Of a stretch of DNA of 64,000 nucleotides, positions 22,261 through 32,672 are shown in pieces. Where the stretch lies: NCBI GenBank assembly GCA_032716605.1, contig CM064505.1, forward strand, positions 47,751,762 to 47,815,761. The letters run 5' to 3'. A program made the translations under genes and the position numbers. The notes under the pieces were generated by a model that was given only the letters and a program-made list of their open reading frames with translations, was not told the origin of the DNA and did no database searches. How positions within the stretch are numbered: position 1 is the first letter of the stretch; each line of letters starts with the position of its first letter. The DNA is from Paralithodes platypus (taxonomy: Eukaryota; Arthropoda; Malacostraca; Decapoda; Lithodidae).

Positions 22261-22880
22261 TAGCATAACACATCACTAACATGGTTATTATACCCTAAAC
22301 AAAACTAACACAATAATCCATCGATAACCCAACGATATAGTACTTCGTTTGGGTTATATTAGGGCGGAAATACCACCCAGGCTGGGCAAAATGGAGGCCC
22401 CTTGGTTTAAAGGGCCACGCACACCCACCTAGTAGGCTGGCTGCTGAGAAGAGACTGAGCGTTTCTACCCGCGCGGGGCCCTCACAGGGACGCCAGGGGC
22501 TTGCTAGATATTTCCACATGTAGATCTAACTTATGGGACTTACCAGCCAAAAGACTGGCTCAATAGCGTCATAAACTTATTTTCTGGCAATATAATAATG
22601 ATTTTTTGGCTCACTCTGCCATATGACGCGATCGCGTCATATGAGTCTGAAGGAGTTAATACTCCCCGAAGTCCCGCCCTTTGGTTTTTAGGGGCCTTGA
22701 TCAGCACCCCACTAGACGGTGTCTCTTCTTGTTTATTCATTTTGCATGTAAGCCTATACTATAGGCTATGTATCTAAATGTTACAAAAACAACGGCAAAA
22801 TAGTAGTCTAGTTAAGAGACGCCGACCGGCAGACTTCTATGTTATGGAGAAAAAATAGTACACAAAATAGCAATACCTAC
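22261..22880. other. Intergenic DNA containing a perfect 24-bp palindrome
   Basis: No gene. At 22620-22643 lies the perfect palindrome made of CATATGACGCGA and its complement. It lies within a short direct/inverted cluster of TATGACGC words. It could be a cruciform or a binding site for a dimeric factor, or the join of two inverted repeats. Confidence 0.5.
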
Positions 22881-23170
22881 TAACGGGTCATATTGAACAA
22901 GACAAAATGTTAGGTCAGGTCATATGTCACAGGAAGTCTGAAATGTAAAAGAAAATTATTGGGGAAAGATGATGGGTGGGATGCAGGACTTGGGCAGGTG
23001 CAACGATGTGACCCTGCATTCCGGCTCTAACCACCGCTTGGCTAGTCCTACCAGATTATCATAGAATTGTTCCTGCATCCTGTTATATGTCCCCTTGCTC
23101 ATTGCCTTAAAAATCCCTTACTGGTAGCTAAATCCCGGGTCTGGGCACCAATGTGGTAAACTATCAATGG
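22881..23170 (-). mobile_element. Possible LTR-retrotransposon primer-binding site and gag start
   Basis: Read on the minus strand, GTTTACCACA is followed by TTGGTGCCCAGACCCGGGAT (about 23140-23160). That is how a 5' LTR ending in CA is normally followed by a TGG-starting primer-binding site. About 50 bases on, an ATG at about 23105 opens MSKGTYNRMQEQFYDNLVGLA and then KRWLEPECRV, before a stop near 22920. The layout fits the start of a Gypsy-like element, with the LTR toward 23.6 kb, but no pol and no second LTR are seen, so this is a lead only. Confidence 0.3.
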
Positions 23171-23937
23171 AAGTTAAATATTACTAAGCTATAATGAATA
23201 AAATAAAATCAATCTAAATTAAACTACTCCATATCTAAATTGAATTCAATCTGAAACAAGCTCATTTATATCCAAAGGTCTCACATATTAAATTTATATA
23301 TAGGGTAAGGTTATAAGGGTTAATATACTAGCCAGGAATTAACTCACCAATAGTTCCACGTGGCAATGAGGCAAGGGAGAACGTTTACCCAATATGGTGG
23401 ACAACGGGGAATGAGATTTCGGTCCCGAGACTCGAGTCAAGTGAAAGAAAGATTAAATGATTATATGGGAATGGACATGAATGTTCTGCTTATCTGTCAG
23501 TCAGTCGTGGCGTCGATGAGAGCGTCGTGATGGTGTATCTGTTTGTATTACTGTCAGTGTATTGTGATTAGAGACACAAAAGCGCGATCAACTGAGGGCG
23601 GAAAATAGATGTTAACTGGTTGGTGTTCGTGAAGGCTCTGGTGTTCCTCAAAGGCACACCTTGCTGACTTGGCAAACGCCAGGAGCCCAAATTATCGTAC
23701 CGCATCTAGGTTGCTCTATACGATAAATTATATTAATATATACGATAAATTCATATATACTACATAAGACCATGGCAATATTGCTTAATAGCATATTAGG
23801 CCTTTTATAACTTAACTTATTTACAATCTTATAATATACGATCTACTCGTCCTACGTCGTGCTGCAGGAGCGACCGTGACGTCACAGAGACATACGGGAT
23901 CACAAAAGAGTCATAGCCTATCGTATTTACGATAAGG
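23171..23937. other. AT-rich DNA, possible LTR, no gene seen
   Basis: No open frame of note. TACGATAAATT-type words repeat at about 23720-23760 and near 23925. If the primer-binding site call is right, part of this is the LTR read on the minus strand; its outer edge could not be set. Confidence 0.3.
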
Positions 23938-24427
23938 ATGTTTAATTTTAAGGTCCCGAGAATCCAAGGACAGGGTAAGCAAACATTCTTCTTCACTGCC
24001 ATCAAAGACTGGAACGACCTACCCCAGTCAGTCCGTGAAAAGAGAACACTGTATTCCTTCAGACGTAGCCTGAAGGAACACCTGAACCGGACAGCTGCGA
24101 GAAGGGAGCACCAAGCTTATGTCTACTACTAAATATGACATAAGAGATAGGCAAACCAAACTGAAATTATTACTGATTACGGATTACTGGTATTTACCAT
24201 AGGATTTAAGGTATCTTAAAATAACCCCCTAGAAATACTTTCTCTAAAGTATCTATTTCTTTTATCCTCCCCTTTTCCCCAGCTAACCTAATCCCACAAG
24301 GACCCCAATGGAAATACGCCTAACGGCCTTATTGGGCTATCCTTAGTTGGAATTATGCAAAGCTGGTACATGTCATATTTGTAACATACTATGTGGTACC
24401 AACTCTGTAAATTGCTAACTGAATAAA

Positions 24428-24465
<38 letters not shown>

Positions 24466-24470
24466 TCAAA
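23938..24470 (+). mobile_element. LINE 3' end with (ATT)n tail, copy 1
   Basis: The open frame 23938-24129 reads FFFTAIKDWNDLPQSVREKR, then LYSFRRSLKEHL, the C-terminal end common to CR1/L2-type LINE ORF2 proteins (AIKDWN.LP...... F+..LK..L). It is followed by a 3' UTR containing ACCCCAATGGAAATACGCCT and TGTGGTACCAACTCTGTAAA, then (ATT)n at 24427-24463. A second copy with the same UTR and tail is at 57240-57405, which fixes the 3' boundary. All upstream parts of the LINE are missing: a standard 5' truncation. Confidence 0.75.
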
Positions 24471-24627
24471 ATGCTACAAAATAGTGTTATGCTGACATTA
24501 TTGATAAATATTCCAATGGTTAAGATTCAATGTGAACATAAATGTAATTATATATATATATATATATATACTCCCAGGCGGACATGAGCCACCAACAGTG
24601 ACGAGTGTTTATGCTTTAATACGATAA
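24471..24627. repeat. AT-rich spacer with a (TA)n run
   Basis: (TA)n at about 24549-24570, between the LINE tail and the Jockey-like LINE. No gene. Confidence 0.6.
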
Positions 24628-26703
24628 TGGCATTACGATAGGGCAGACTGGGAGGGTCTTCAAGGTTTCTTTATTGATATTCCCTGGACCTCTTTCTTTT
24701 CTAATGATGCACACTCCACCTTGAGCCACATACAAGATTTTGTAAAAATTGGAATGGAAACTTTTATTCCTCATCAAAAGTACAGTAAAAGATCTAATTC
24801 ACCTAAATGGTTTGACCATAATTGTGCTAGAGTAACTGAACAAAAAGCAATAGCCTACAATGCATACACAAGATCAAAAACACATGAAGCCTTTAATTAC
24901 TTTAGAAACATCAGAAATCATGCCAAAACTGTATTAAACCTAACTAAATCAAACTTTCTCCATAAGCAGGCAAATAAACTTCTAAATAATCCAAATGATA
25001 ACAAAATATTTTGGTCTACTCTTAACTCATTCAAATCCAACTTCACTACTGCTTCATCCATTCCACCATTAAAATCTCCGACTGGCAATCTTGTAAGTGA
25101 CCCACGAGGTAAAGCTAACCTTCTTGCAGATATTTTCTCCACCAACTCAACCTTAGATGAAATAAATCAAGATGTCCCTGTACTTAATTTTAATTCACCT
25201 GAAATTCCCTCACTTAAGATCCACACCAGACATGTCAAAACTATTTTGCAGAATCTCTCAGTAGATAAGGCTCCGGGTCCAGATGAAATTCCTCCAATAG
25301 TACTTAAGAATTGCTCCTTGGTGCTCGCTCCTGTATTGGCAAAATTTTTCCGTCTGTGTACTCATACCTCATGCTTCCCAGTACCCTGGAAAGAAGCAAA
25401 CATCCATCCAGTTCCTAAAAAAGGTGCCTCTTCAGATCCATCAAACTACAGACCAATAGCTATAACTTCCACTCTTGGCAAAGTTTTTGAAATTATATTA
25501 AATAATCACATAATTAAGCATCTGGAGAATAATAAATTAATCAGTGATAGGCAATATGGTTTTAGACGATGTCGATCAACTGCAGACATTCTTTGCCTTC
25601 TTACGCATCAAATCAACCAAGCTACAGACCAACATGGTGAAACACATACAATAGCACTGGATATATCAAAGGCATTTGATAGAGTCTGGCATCAATCCTT
25701 ATTGTCGAAGATGTCACACTACGGCCTTGCATCATTAGTTCCACTAATTTCTTCTTATCTTCATAACAGAAAAATATGTGTAATGGTAGATGGCCTTTAT
25801 TCTCAATTTCACTCAATAAATGCTGGTGTTCCCCAGGGATCAGTTTTGGCCCCAACTCTGTTCCTCATTCATATCAATGATCTCATATCTACCACTCATA
25901 ATCCAATACATTCCTACGCAGATGACTCAACACTCCACAGTTCCTTCACATTTACCAATTCTTTCACCCAACCCGATCTTATAAATTCAAAAATAAACAC
26001 TGCAATTTCTCTGAACCAGGACCTTTCTAGAATTAATGAATGGGGACAAGAGAATCTAGTTTTCTTTAATGCACAGAAAACCAAGTACATTCAATTTTCT
26101 AACCGACAGAATCTCACTGACTCCCATATATTTTTTAATGATGTAAATATTCCCACTTCCCCTAGTATTGACATTCTCGGTGTAACATTAACTACTAACT
26201 TGAGCTGGACACATTATGTTAGAAGCATTGCTAAGAATGCCTCTAAAAAACTGGGACTCCTGTACAGAGTTCGAGAATTCTTCACTGACGAGCAGTTGGC
26301 CGTAATATATAAAAGTCATGTGCGCTCTCAGATGGATTACTGTTCACCTCTGTGGGGTGGAAGGGGAGTGGTTGCATTGAGGCAGTTGGACAAAATTCAA
26401 AATAAAGCTATTAGATTAATCAATAATCCTGCAATCACACAGGACCTTCCTACATTAGCCATACGAAGAAACGTTGCATCCCTTGCATTATTCTACAGAT
26501 ATTTTCACAGCAATTGTTCCGAGGAACTTGCTTCAATTGTGCCGCCTCTCCACATCTTTCCCCGTAGAACTAGGGCAGCTGAGAGCGCCCATGAATTTAC
26601 ACTTTCTCCTCCACAATGCAGAACTTCTGCTTATCAGAATTCATTTATCCACAAAATTACAATCAACAAATGTTTAAATCCAGTTGTTACAAACATTTTA
26701 TGA
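24628..26703 (+). CDS. Jockey-like LINE ORF2, 5'-truncated, long open frame
   Basis: Open from 24628 with no natural start: the first codons (YDRADWEGLQGFF, IPWTSFF) are the linker after the missing endonuclease, so the element was cut during reverse transcription. The RT is complete and undamaged: DKAPGPDEIPPIVLKNCS, NYRPIAITSTLGKVFE, DRQYGFRRCRSTAD, ALDISKAFDRVWH, AGVPQGSVLAPTLF, and SYADDSTLH as the active site. The thumb and C-terminal region follow (QMDYCSPLWGG, LDKIQNKAIRLI). Near the end, a comparison with the copy at 62840-63084 shows that about 60 bases coding PRATTLWNSLPSN are deleted here, with a frame change. A poly(A) run at 26778-26799 closes the insertion. Elements of this type are abundant in decapods. 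Not competent alone. Confidence 0.88.
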   Translation, partial: WHYDRADWEGLQGFFIDIPWTSFFSNDAHSTLSHIQDFVKIGMETFIPHQKYSKRSNSPKWFDHNCARVTEQKAIAYNAYTRSKTHEAFNYFRNIRNHAKTVLNLTKSNFLHKQANKLLNNPNDNKIFWSTLNSFKSNFTTASSIPPLKSPTGNLVSDPRGKANLLADIFSTNSTLDEINQDVPVLNFNSPEIPSLKIHTRHVKTILQNLSVDKAPGPDEIPPIVLKNCSLVLAPVLAKFFRLCTHTSCFPVPWKEANIHPVPKKGASSDPSNYRPIAITSTLGKVFEIILNNHIIKHLENNKLISDRQYGFRRCRSTADILCLLTHQINQATDQHGETHTIALDISKAFDRVWHQSLLSKMSHYGLASLVPLISSYLHNRKICVMVDGLYSQFHSINAGVPQGSVLAPTLFLIHINDLISTTHNPIHSYADDSTLHSSFTFTNSFTQPDLINSKINTAISLNQDLSRINEWGQENLVFFNAQKTKYIQFSNRQNLTDSHIFFNDVNIPTSPSIDILGVTLTTNLSWTHYVRSIAKNASKKLGLLYRVREFFTDEQLAVIYKSHVRSQMDYCSPLWGGRGVVALRQLDKIQNKAIRLINNPAITQDLPTLAIRRNVASLALFYRYFHSNCSEELASIVPPLHIFPRRTRAAESAHEFTLSPPQCRTSAYQNSFIHKITINKCLNPVVTNIL

Positions 26704-26800
26704 ATGGAGGATGCCTTTAGGCACATGGACCTTTTTGTTTTATCTGTGTTTTTCCTTCCTCCGTTCATTGTCTCTTAAAAAAAAAAAAAAAAAAAAAAAT
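26704..26800 (+). mobile_element. 3' UTR and poly(A) of the Jockey-like LINE
   Basis: About 75 bases after the stop, GTTCATTGTCTCTTAA runs into about 22 A. The same 3' UTR, inverted, starts the minus-strand copy at 62752, so this is the true 3' end of the family. Confidence 0.8.
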
Positions 26801-26824
26801 ACACTACACACAAGTATCCTCTAT

Positions 26825-26895
26825 CACGATGTGGTATAGTGGATTAAAGTATGGGCACTTGTTCTGACTGTCGGTGGTTTAAGTCCGGCTGTGAG
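26825..26895 (+). ncRNA. tRNA-like Pol III promoter (SINE head or tRNA pseudogene)
   Basis: TGGTATAGTGG (26832-26842) fits the A-box and GGTTTAAGTCC (26876-26886) is two bases from the B-box GGTTCGANTCC, at tRNA-like spacing. An acceptor stem is not convincing, so it is not a working tRNA. It sits just behind the LINE poly(A), and a better-preserved relative is at 63112. Confidence 0.45.
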
Positions 26896-28430
26896 TATAC
26901 AAACTTTTAATAGGCCTATATATACAGTATATATAGGCTACTGTACTGTATATAAACCGATTTTACCTAAGAGATTCAATACTACTTGCAGAATTCTAGG
27001 TCGCAGAATTGTGTATGCATTTTTTTTTTTTTTTTTTTTTTTTTTGGTAATGCGAAAACTGCACACCTACTTTATTCTCAGCAGGTAGTTCGTTATGTGA
27101 GTTATTGTTTTGGACATCTTTACTCTATTACAAGTTAGTATTATAGTCGGAGAGAAAGGGATTTGGTCAAGGGGAGGAACTACTTTATAGGACGCAATAC
27201 TGGCCCATGCTGGTAGGCATTATTCAGCATTAGACAGAAGTGTCCTTCTCTGGGTTAGCTGAAACGCTATTAGGAATCTAGGACTGCGTTAGGTATGATT
27301 CTGGGTCTTGCTAATGATTATATAGAATAGCAGGTTGGCAGATAACTAGAACTTGTGGTTCGTTTTAGTCTTAAGGCTCACCTGGTGTTTGGCAAGAATT
27401 TAGGTTGACCGTCTGGGTCAGTGTGTAGCTACGCAGGGAAGACGCACATGTTGGTGGGGTCCCCTGTGGTAGGGGGGGGGGGGGGGGAATGCTGCACCTT
27501 AATATGTGAACATTGGCTCCTTAGTTTTAATTGAGCAGTGACACATTTCTAGTTTGTCATGAGGTAGGCTCTTAACGGGGGTGGATCTTTTTCTCTAGTT
27601 TAAACTTACGAATAGAACTCGTGGGTTATATGAACTGTGATTTTGTTAGAGTTCAAGGTCAGGGGGGAACACACTCTTTTTAGGGGGGAAGAGGCTGTTG
27701 CCATAACCTCGCACTGTCCGCCCTTCTAGGTCGAGTTGAGAGTTTGTTTTTGCATGGTAGAGGATAGTTATCAGGGAAAAAAGGATAGAGCTTTTATTCT
27801 ACTTACTTGTACTCGGAAAAGAACCTGAATCGGCACTTTAGAATAGACTTTTTACGACATAGCTGAAGGCGAGAGGTTGAGTTTTGGGGGCGCCTTGTGT
27901 GAGGCTAGCTGGGGCATGTCACGGTTGTCTATCGTGAAATTTGATCTTGACCTTTATGGACGGTCTGAGTTTCTTTTAGTCAATGTTCTAATTCTTTGTC
28001 ATTTCGATAGTGGTACGGTACTTCATTGGTTTTTAATTCATCCTGAAGAGTGAGATTGATAGTGAGGGAGTTGTAGGACAAGTATAGGTTTATAAATACA
28101 TTTATTTGAGAGGTTAAGAGGTAGAATGGAATGGTCAAAACTCTGGGCATAGAGGTGGCATTTCCCTACGTTTCAAACAGGGACAGTCGTGTGTGTTGGC
28201 TGCGCTTTTATGAGAGGGGGGATACAGGGTGATCCAAAAAGGAAGGCATGTATTCGTGTTGTAAAGGTATATATAGCAATGGTGGAACTATAGTCCCGAG
28301 GTATAAAACATAGGTATATGTATGGTATCATCGATGAGGGATTGTGCATGGGAAATAGCAATAATCTTGGCACAGGGAGACACATATATACACAACTATA
28401 GTATAACAAGAAAGGAAGCTAGTATTGTTC
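26896..28430. other. Long AT-rich non-coding stretch
   Basis: No ORF with recognisable content. Notable points are a palindromic TATATACAGTATATATA at about 26918-26937, a T-run at 27010-27036, and a G-run at 27470-27487. Scattered G-rich words between AT-rich flanks resemble the interior of element X, whose right end is found at 28990. Confidence 0.4.
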
Positions 28431-28770
28431 CTATGTTTCAACATGATAAGGTATGCTCATTACGACATGTACAGAAAGGCTTGTATAAGTACCTTACGTA
28501 CTTAGAACATAAATAAAAGGGGATACAGGGTGAATTAGAGTTCTGAGTTCTCACATGATAATGTATGTTCATTACGACATGTACAGAAAGGCTTGTATAG
28601 TTACCTTACGTACTTAGAACATAAATAAAAAGGGATACAGGGTGAATTAGAGTTTTCAATTAAGGTATAAGATCTCGGTATGGGTATTGTTAGAACATAA
28701 ATAAAAGGGGATACAGGGTGAATTAGAGTCTTAAGGTATAAGATCTCGGTATGGGTATTTGAGGTCTTAT
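28431..28770. repeat. Nested minisatellite, units of about 112 and 75 bp
   Basis: CATTACGACATGTACAGAAA recurs at 28458 and 28570. TTAGAACATAAATAAAA followed by GGGATACAGGGTGAATTAGA recurs at about 28500, 28612 and 28686, and AGATCTCGGTATGGGTATT at about 28670 and 28740. The pattern suggests successive slippage of overlapping units. Confidence 0.8.
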
Positions 28771-28990
28771 TATTCATAGCTGGGGGGCACTCTTATAATA
28801 TAAGAAAAATAGGATTTAGAAGTGTGCATAAATGTTGTTTTTCTGTGGAGCGCGGGCATACATAGAAAACGGGTTTACTGGGGTAACCCAAATAATCATC
28901 GGTGCGGGATTGTACATGGGGAAACTAGCAGAGGTGTTTAAAAGGGAGTGGTTGTGTAGGTGATGAGGATTTAATTTTCTGGGTATTTTA
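28771..28990. mobile_element. Right end of an element X copy (third right or left end seen)
   Basis: The sequence ends with TTTTCTGGGTATTTTA at 28990, the same last 16 bases as the X copy that ends at 55998, and close to the X copy ending at 43532. The next five bases (ATTAC) would be the target duplication. No matching TGTTAT-type left end preceded by ATTAC was found upstream, so this copy is truncated or rearranged. Confidence 0.4.
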
Positions 28991-29173
28991 ATTACCAATA
29001 TGAAAGATGTAAATTTCGATGGGTAGATTCCAGTTACCTCACACAGCTAGTTCACACGAATGACATGTAAGAATGTTCACATAATACAAGATAAATACAT
29101 TATGAACTTAGCTTATTGTGGACTGGTGAGGTAAGACTGAAGATTTATATAATTAGTGGTAGCTTGGTGAACT
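28991..29173. other. AT-rich spacer, no gene seen
   Basis: Short AT-rich stretch between the X-like right end and the 3' part of the minus-strand LINE. Confidence 0.4.
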
Positions 29174-29560
29174 CTAGGTTGAGTCAAGGCCGGAGGGAGG
29201 TGTTATTGGTACGGCTGATTTGAAGAGACTACCGGCAAGTGTAGCGTCGCTTCGTGATTTTGCAAGTTCGTCAGCCTGCTCATTGCCGAAAATACGACAA
29301 TGACCAGGCACCCAAATCAGAGAGAAGGATTTACAACTTGAGTGAAACTTATTGATAATGCGGCCCTGGATTTCAGAAGAACCCGTTCTACATGAATCAA
29401 TTGCCTGAAGGGCTGACTTTGAATCAGAAAAAATTACAAAATTGTCAAGAGGAGAAACCTCAGCAAAATCTATGGCCCGATCAATTGCAAAACGTTCAGA
29501 AGTGAATACAGATGTATGGATCGGTAAACGGTACCTGAGGCGACATTCGGTCGACCACAC
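29174..29560 (-). pseudogene. RNase H domain of a degraded I-type LINE
   Basis: Reads VFTSERFAIDRAIDF, FVIFSDSKSALQAID and IWVPGHCRIFGNEQADELAK: the second, third and fourth blocks of a type I RNase H, which removes RNA from the cDNA hybrid. The first block with its Asp is lost in the break just upstream (29570-29640). It is the 3' portion of the element whose endonuclease and gag lie at 31.5-33.3 kb. Confidence 0.8.
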
Positions 29561-29694
29561 ACTCGCACCTACATATTCATCAATCTTAGAGCCGTCAGTG
29601 TAGAGGTGAAAAGAAGCTATAGGTGTCTAATGAGGACCGATCTAAAAAGCTGGCGAATTTCCACCTCCGGCGCCTCATGTTTGGGGGAAGGGAG

Positions 29695-31467
29695 TCACTG
29701 GGTATTGACGGTAAAAGTGGGTTGCTCCCAAGGCGCTATCTTTAACACTACCAGCTGGTCAACATTAGAGAAGTCATAACCTAGCTTACGCGTCAGGAAG
29801 TGAAGCCGCACAGCCACCGACTTGAGGGCCCCATGCAGCACATGCTCGTACTGCAGGAGGATCCCACAAGCCGGAAGGCCGAGCGATCGTTTCCTGTGCA
29901 GAGATATACCAAACGAAAGCAACATATGGTCACGACGAAGACGGAGGGGCGGCACGTTAGCTTCCACTTCCATACTCTCCACACAAGTAGGCTACACCGA
30001 AGGGCCCCAAGACACAAACACCAACATACATTCTAAAACACATCCAACTTCCTCAAGGTACAAGCGGACGCCGACCCATACACCTGCGAGCCATAGTCGA
30101 ACTTTGAACGAATAAGGGATTTATACACCATCAGTAAAGATGTTCTGTCGGCTTCCTAGTAACGGCCAGAAAGGTATTTAAGGAAATTTAACTTTGTACT
30201 GCAAAAATTAATCAAATAATTGACATGAGACTTCCAATTGAGCCTGCGATCAAAGTGCAGACCCAAGAACTTGACTGAATTTTGAAAAGGTTTCGGCTCA
30301 TTATCTAAAGTTATGTGCAAATTACGAATGTCAAGTCTACGAATAAAAACTACACCGACACACTTAGCAACGGAAAACTTAAAGCCCCACCGCAAGGCTC
30401 AAAGATGGACGGAATCAAGGGCCACTTGAATCCGCCCAGCCGAAAATTGCACATTGCAGGAAGAATGCCACAACGCTCAATCATCAGCGTACAGTGAGTA
30501 TTTAAGATTCCTGGGGATCGGAGCGGAAGACAGAATATCATTTATCATAAATAAAAACAATGAAGGGCTAAGCACACTGCCGTGCAGCACCCCATTCTCT
30601 TGAACATAAATGTCCGATGTTCTGTGATGAGGCAACTTGACCGCTAAAGTTCGGTCAGACATGAAATTACGAATGAAAATAGGCAAATTACCTCTGAAAC
30701 CGGAAGCATAGCGTTTCATAAGTATTCCGTGTCGCCAGGTCATATCATAAGCTTTATGAATATCTAAAAAAAATCCTATCATGAATTAATTGTTGGCAAA
30801 AGCCTCGGCGATACAATGCTCCAAATTCATTAAATGTTCTAGTGTACCCCTGTGTTTACGGAAGCCACATTACTGAACATTTAACAAATTCGTCGACTCT
30901 AAAACAAAAAGAAATCTGACGTTAACCATCTTCTCAAAGACCTTACAGAGACACTCCGTCAATGCAATAGGACGAAACAGCTTGGGATCTGTAAGGTGAC
31001 CCGGGCTCTTCGGGATCGGTATAACGTGCGCAAAGTGCCATGAGTTTGGAAACATTCCATACGTCCAGATCTCATTGTACAATGCTAACAGCTTAGTCAG
31101 TTTTTCTGGACTAAGATGCTTAATCATACCGAAGGTGACTTGCGAAGGACCCGGACTTGAACCTCTACAGGATTTTAGGACAAGGAGAAGTGCCTTCATC
31201 GTAAGCTCACAGTTGTAATCAGAGTTTACGTCTTCTGTGGCAAAGTCAAAATTACGAAGTTCGGCCTGCCGCTTTTGGTCTAAAAAAACGGGCCGAACTG
31301 CTAACATCCGCAAAATGCCTGGCGAGCGTGTTGGCAACGTCCACGGGATCATCAATGATATTATCGTCCACCCTGAAAGTGGTGATGGGTGAACGGGTAT
31401 ACTTGTTAAGTACATTTATAGTGGACCAGACATTTTTAAGCGGCGTGAACTGATTCACCGTGGACAC
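29695..31467 (-). pseudogene. Reverse transcriptase of the degraded I-type LINE
   Basis: Pieces in several frames keep the RT in order: SSPGPSQVTFGMIKHL and LFRPIALTECLCKVFEKM (30870-31415), IGFFLDIHKAYDMTW, DIYVQENGVLHGSVLSPSLF and YSLYADD (30477-30782), then MRWGFKFSVAKCVGVVF, KFLGLHFDRRLNWKSHV (30156-30395) and a thumb/linker piece (29695-30017). At least three frameshifts and several stops separate them. The catalytic Asp block (FLDIHKAYD) and YADD are still readable. An old, inactive copy. Confidence 0.8.
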
Positions 31468-31530
31468 ATAAGAACGCCAGGCACTACGCTTTGCGGATCG
31501 AATGACTCTCCTTGCCTCAGCCCTAGACTT

Positions 31531-32469
31531 CTAATAAGCAATGAGGTTGTCTTCCGAGGGCTTTTTATCAAAAATCCTGTATCGCCTATTACGTTTAGTG
31601 AGCGCTTGTCGGCAGTCTGGTGACCACCACGGAACTCTATGCTTCGTGTGGACTGTAGAAGTTTTAGGAATAGCAACATCGGCTGCGTGTAAAATGCAAG
31701 TCTGAACTTGATTTACCTTGTCATTAATGTCACCCCCCGAAATATCAAAGTTAGCGATTCTAGAGAAGGCACCCCAGTCTGCTTTCCTAAAGTTGAATTT
31801 AATGGGCGGCGGTGGAGGAGCAAAGTCGCATGAATAAGAAAGACAGATCGGTAGGTGGTCACTTCCCATAGAATCGTCGAAAGTGCCCCAAGTGATGTTA
31901 GGTAGTATTACGGGGATGACAAAAGACAAGTCAATGCATGATGTATGGCCCATACGATCGTCTACACAAGTCGCACTAACATCATTCAAAAGACAGAGGT
32001 CAGATGAAAGTAAAACATTAGCTATTTGTTTGCCGCGACCATCACACCTCATACTACCCCATTGATGATGATGTGCATTAAAGTCGCCTAAAATTAATTT
32101 TGAATTGGGCAATGAATTGAAAAGAGAAAAGAAAAAATCGTCATCAATCGGAACCTGAGGAGGACAATACAGAGAACAAATAGTCAGGTACGTGCCCCGA
32201 ATTTTGACCCTGCATGTGACAGCTTCCAGGGCAGAATCAAGAGGCACTGCTGAGTGGGGAAGCGACTTATGGACATTAATCGCCACCCAATGACCCTCGT
32301 GTCTTCTATACGAATGGGTGTGTTCAAAAGGAGGCAGATCGGCGTGATCCACCAAATTCGTCTCCTGTAGACAAACAACTGACCGCGCGTGTAATTGCAA
32401 CAGAAGTGTTAAGTGTTGTAATTTATTCCTAATACCTCTACAGTTCCACTGAAGTATATTGTACTCCAT
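31531..32469 (-). CDS. Endonuclease domain of the I-type LINE ORF2 (partial)
   Basis: ATG at 32469 gives an intact APE-type endonuclease of 312 residues: ILQWNCRGIRNK at the start, CLQETN near 34-39, ILGDFNAHHHQWGS near 143-156, TSCIDLSF near 197, and GSDHLPI near 225-231. This is the domain that nicks the target DNA. The frame stops soon after VPWWSPDCRQALTKRNRRYR, where the link to the RT begins in another frame. The start lies just behind the gag ORF, as usual for I/Jockey-group LINEs. Confidence 0.85.
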   Translation of the reverse strand: MEYNILQWNCRGIRNKLQHLTLLLQLHARSVVCLQETNLVDHADLPPFEHTHSYRRHEGHWVAINVHKSLPHSAVPLDSALEAVTCRVKIRGTYLTICSLYCPPQVPIDDDFFFSLFNSLPNSKLILGDFNAHHHQWGSMRCDGRGKQIANVLLSSDLCLLNDVSATCVDDRMGHTSCIDLSFVIPVILPNITWGTFDDSMGSDHLPICLSYSCDFAPPPPPIKFNFRKADWGAFSRIANFDISGGDINDKVNQVQTCILHAADVAIPKTSTVHTKHRVPWWSPDCRQALTKRNRRYRIFDKKPSEDNLIAY

Positions 32470-32672
32470 GGTTTAAGAGTGAAAGGGATGCCCAGTGTGC
32501 TTTGATTTTTTACTCTTCTGTTTATTACGAGGGGAGCCTGGGGACCTTTGCCGGGGCTTGCCACCGGTAACCTCCATCCGTTCTGTAGACCCCTCCAGGT
32601 GAGGCCAAGTGGCTTCCCTTGAGGAAGACAGAGACGGGATGACATGCTTGTAAGACGTACGGGTGAGAGGTG

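Noticed and set aside
26825..26895. Functional tRNA gene
   Set aside because: The B-box has two mismatches and no acceptor stem can be formed.
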